Source: Phycisphaerales bacterium
GTDB taxonomy: Bacteria > Planctomycetota > Phycisphaerae > UBA1845
Assembly (NCBI GenBank): GCA_020639095.1
Contig: JACKHH010000032.1
Coordinates: 1 to 34,327 of the forward strand
Direction: 5' to 3'
DNA: 34,327 nucleotides
Below are positions 33,141-34,327 of this stretch, in pieces. Both the position numbers and the translations under genes were made by a program. Position 1 is the first letter of the stretch; every line of letters starts with the position of its first letter. Below the pieces are notes generated by a model. The model made no database searches, was not told the DNA's origin, and worked only from the letters and a program-made list of their open reading frames with translations.

Positions 33141-33171
33141 GCGAAAACGCGCGCAGTTGGTACTCGCGCGA

Positions 33172-33780
33172 TTAATCCTTCACCAATTCGCACGGCTCTT
33201 CCAGCTCCACGCAGACCAGGCCCAGGTCGGTGGAGAGCATTTCGGTGCGGACGATGACGCCTGTGCCCAGGGGTTGGGATTGACCGCTGCGGCCTACTAT
33301 GGCGGGCTCGACGACCTGGCCGATCATGGGCACGTTCACCGCGTCCATCAGGAACGCGACACCGAACGACGACACATCAACCAGCCAGCCCTGTGTGCGA
33401 CTCTCACCGTAATCGAGCACGACATCGACGAGGTCGCTGCGCGGAGTGCGATCGGCTTTGCGGCGGTTGGCGTTGGCAAAATCCCTATCGCCGCGCAGGT
33501 GCTTGGTCTGCTGCGATTCGACCACGCGATCGATCACGGACGACGTGGTGATCCGGCGATCCGCCATTGCCTCCGACCTCGACCAGCACAGCGCATCGAG
33601 ACCGCTCTCACGCACGATCGTTGCGTACACACCGCGGGCGACGACTGCGGGGTCTGCCAGTTTGAGCGGAGCATCGGGTGAGTTCGCGAACCAGCGGCGG
33701 AGCAGTTCTTCCGCGATCTGGCTGTCGCTCATCTGCGTGGGCCAGCCCAACGTGTTCAATGCTTCTCGGATCGCGATCAT
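33172..33780 (-). CDS. PilZ-domain cyclic di-GMP binding protein
   Basis: A 202-residue cytoplasmic protein. The C-terminal half (about 103-198) is a PilZ domain with both ligand motifs: RxxxR as R107-KAD-R111 and DxSxxG as DVSSFG (135-140), followed by beta strands ending DLGLVCVELE. The N-terminal half (1-95) is helical and unassigned; it could be the part that acts on a partner. The start is the ATG at 33780 with AAGGCGG nine bases before. Unlike the PilZ part of the HD-GYP fusion, this one has a complete arginine motif, so it should bind cyclic di-GMP. It lies alone, next to a promoter that serves the downstream gene. Confidence 0.85.
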   Translation of the reverse strand: MIAIREALNTLGWPTQMSDSQIAEELLRRWFANSPDAPLKLADPAVVARGVYATIVRESGLDALCWSRSEAMADRRITTSSVIDRVVESQQTKHLRGDRDFANANRRKADRTPRSDLVDVVLDYGESRTQGWLVDVSSFGVAFLMDAVNVPMIGQVVEPAIVGRSGQSQPLGTGVIVRTEMLSTDLGLVCVELEEPCELVKD

Positions 33781-34327
33781 GTTCAGCTACCGCCTTTCGT
33801 GCATGCAGGTCGCGCGAGCGCCGCACCCGCATGCCAAGTTTCGCAAGAAGTGAAGCAGCGTGTTGCGATGTGGCTGCAACCGGCGACCGCACCCGTTGGC
33901 CGCTACGGTGCAACAAGCAAAGCTTACGCAACTCCCGGCCTGCCGCAAGTTCAATCCGCCCACGGGCACATCAGACTCGTGATTCCTAAATAGCCCCTAA
34001 TGCACCGGCCCATGCCAGCCGGTCGTATCGGCAATGCACCTGATTTGAGTAAAATCACAGGCGGGCGGGCGCGCGTCGTCCGCGAATCGTGGGGGCGTTG
34101 GGCTTTCAGATTTGCTGCGTCTACTGTCGGTGTACGTTGGTGCGTTTGGTGGTGGCGGACGTTCGATGGGCTTTCGTTTGTGCATATGCGTCCGATTGCT
34201 CCACGGTCTTGCGGAGCTAGCCTGTGCCAACCTGCGCGGTTTCGCCAGCTTGGAAAAGCTGCGTTTGGCGGTATTCGCGGCGCGTGATAAACTGCCGATA
34301 CGCAAGGATACCACGCGCGTCGCGGCG
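33781..34327. other. Intergenic region to the window end
   Basis: No gene is supported in these 547 bases: the open frames on both strands overlap each other and lack ribosome-binding sites. A plus-strand promoter-like pair near the end points out of the window. Confidence 0.5.
34265..34293 (+). promoter_or_regulatory. Candidate promoter reading out of the window
   Basis: TTGGCG (34265-34270), a 17-base spacer and TAAACT (34288-34293). Both hexamers match four of six consensus bases with ideal spacing, so a plus-strand gene probably starts just beyond the window. Confidence 0.4.

Larger units (their letters stand above)
32768..33171. other. Leader region of the unknown-function gene
   Basis: These 404 bases hold a good minus-strand promoter (33113-33140) and a micro-ORF (32989-33066). 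Between the micro-ORF and the GTG at 32767 are about 220 bases with stop codons in the extended micro-ORF frame and no obvious hairpin that I can support. Confidence 0.6.

Noticed and set aside
33781..34314. Open frames on both strands near the window end
   Set aside because: They overlap each other, lack ribosome-binding sites and show no family pattern.

Overview
The window looks like a chromosomal segment of a GC-rich planctomycete, probably close to the Phycisphaerae. That is an inference from gene content: a PEP-CTERM protein, a DUF2723 membrane protein with a TPR tail, a small CxxC zinc-ribbon membrane protein of a type common in planctomycetes, PilZ and HD-GYP proteins, and paired palindromic REP-like repeats. 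I found no rRNA, tRNA, CRISPR array, transposase, integrase or phage gene.

Layout. Positions 1-4676 (minus) hold addB and the start of addA, the helicase-nuclease for double-strand-break repair. Positions 4677-6752 hold a REP-like repeat pair, a zinc-ribbon membrane protein divergent from an LpxL-type acyltransferase, several GC-rich palindromes and a 52-residue membrane peptide. Positions 6936-19585 are a large signalling island. A minus-strand operon encodes a CACHE/HAMP/PAS histidine kinase, a single-domain response regulator, a 1304-residue CheB-CheR-PAS-kinase-receiver hybrid and a second single-domain regulator. Across a gene-poor gap of about 1 kb, a divergent plus-strand operon encodes a CheR-like/PAS/kinase protein and its own regulator. 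Downstream is a receiver-GGDEF-HD protein (19903-21480).

Positions 21591-25013 contain the PEP-CTERM protein, preceded by a predicted branched RNA leader, and the DUF2723-TPR protein. Positions 25187-27307 encode an HD-GYP-PilZ-HEAT fusion. The rest is a mosaic: a lipoprotein with an acidic linker, a TPR protein, small secreted proteins, a Pro/Gly/Lys-rich micro-protein, a second REP-like pair, a conserved-looking protein of unknown function with a promoter and micro-ORF upstream, and a PilZ protein.

Working model (inference). Three kinases and three free receivers, two of the kinases carrying chemotaxis-type methylation domains, form a phosphorelay without visible MCP, CheA or CheW. The nearby receiver-GGDEF-HD, HD-GYP-PilZ-HEAT and PilZ proteins would make, degrade or read cyclic di-GMP as the output. 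The most unusual points are a CheR-like domain that has lost signature residues, an HD domain that has lost its GYP motif, and the branched leader of the PEP-CTERM gene.
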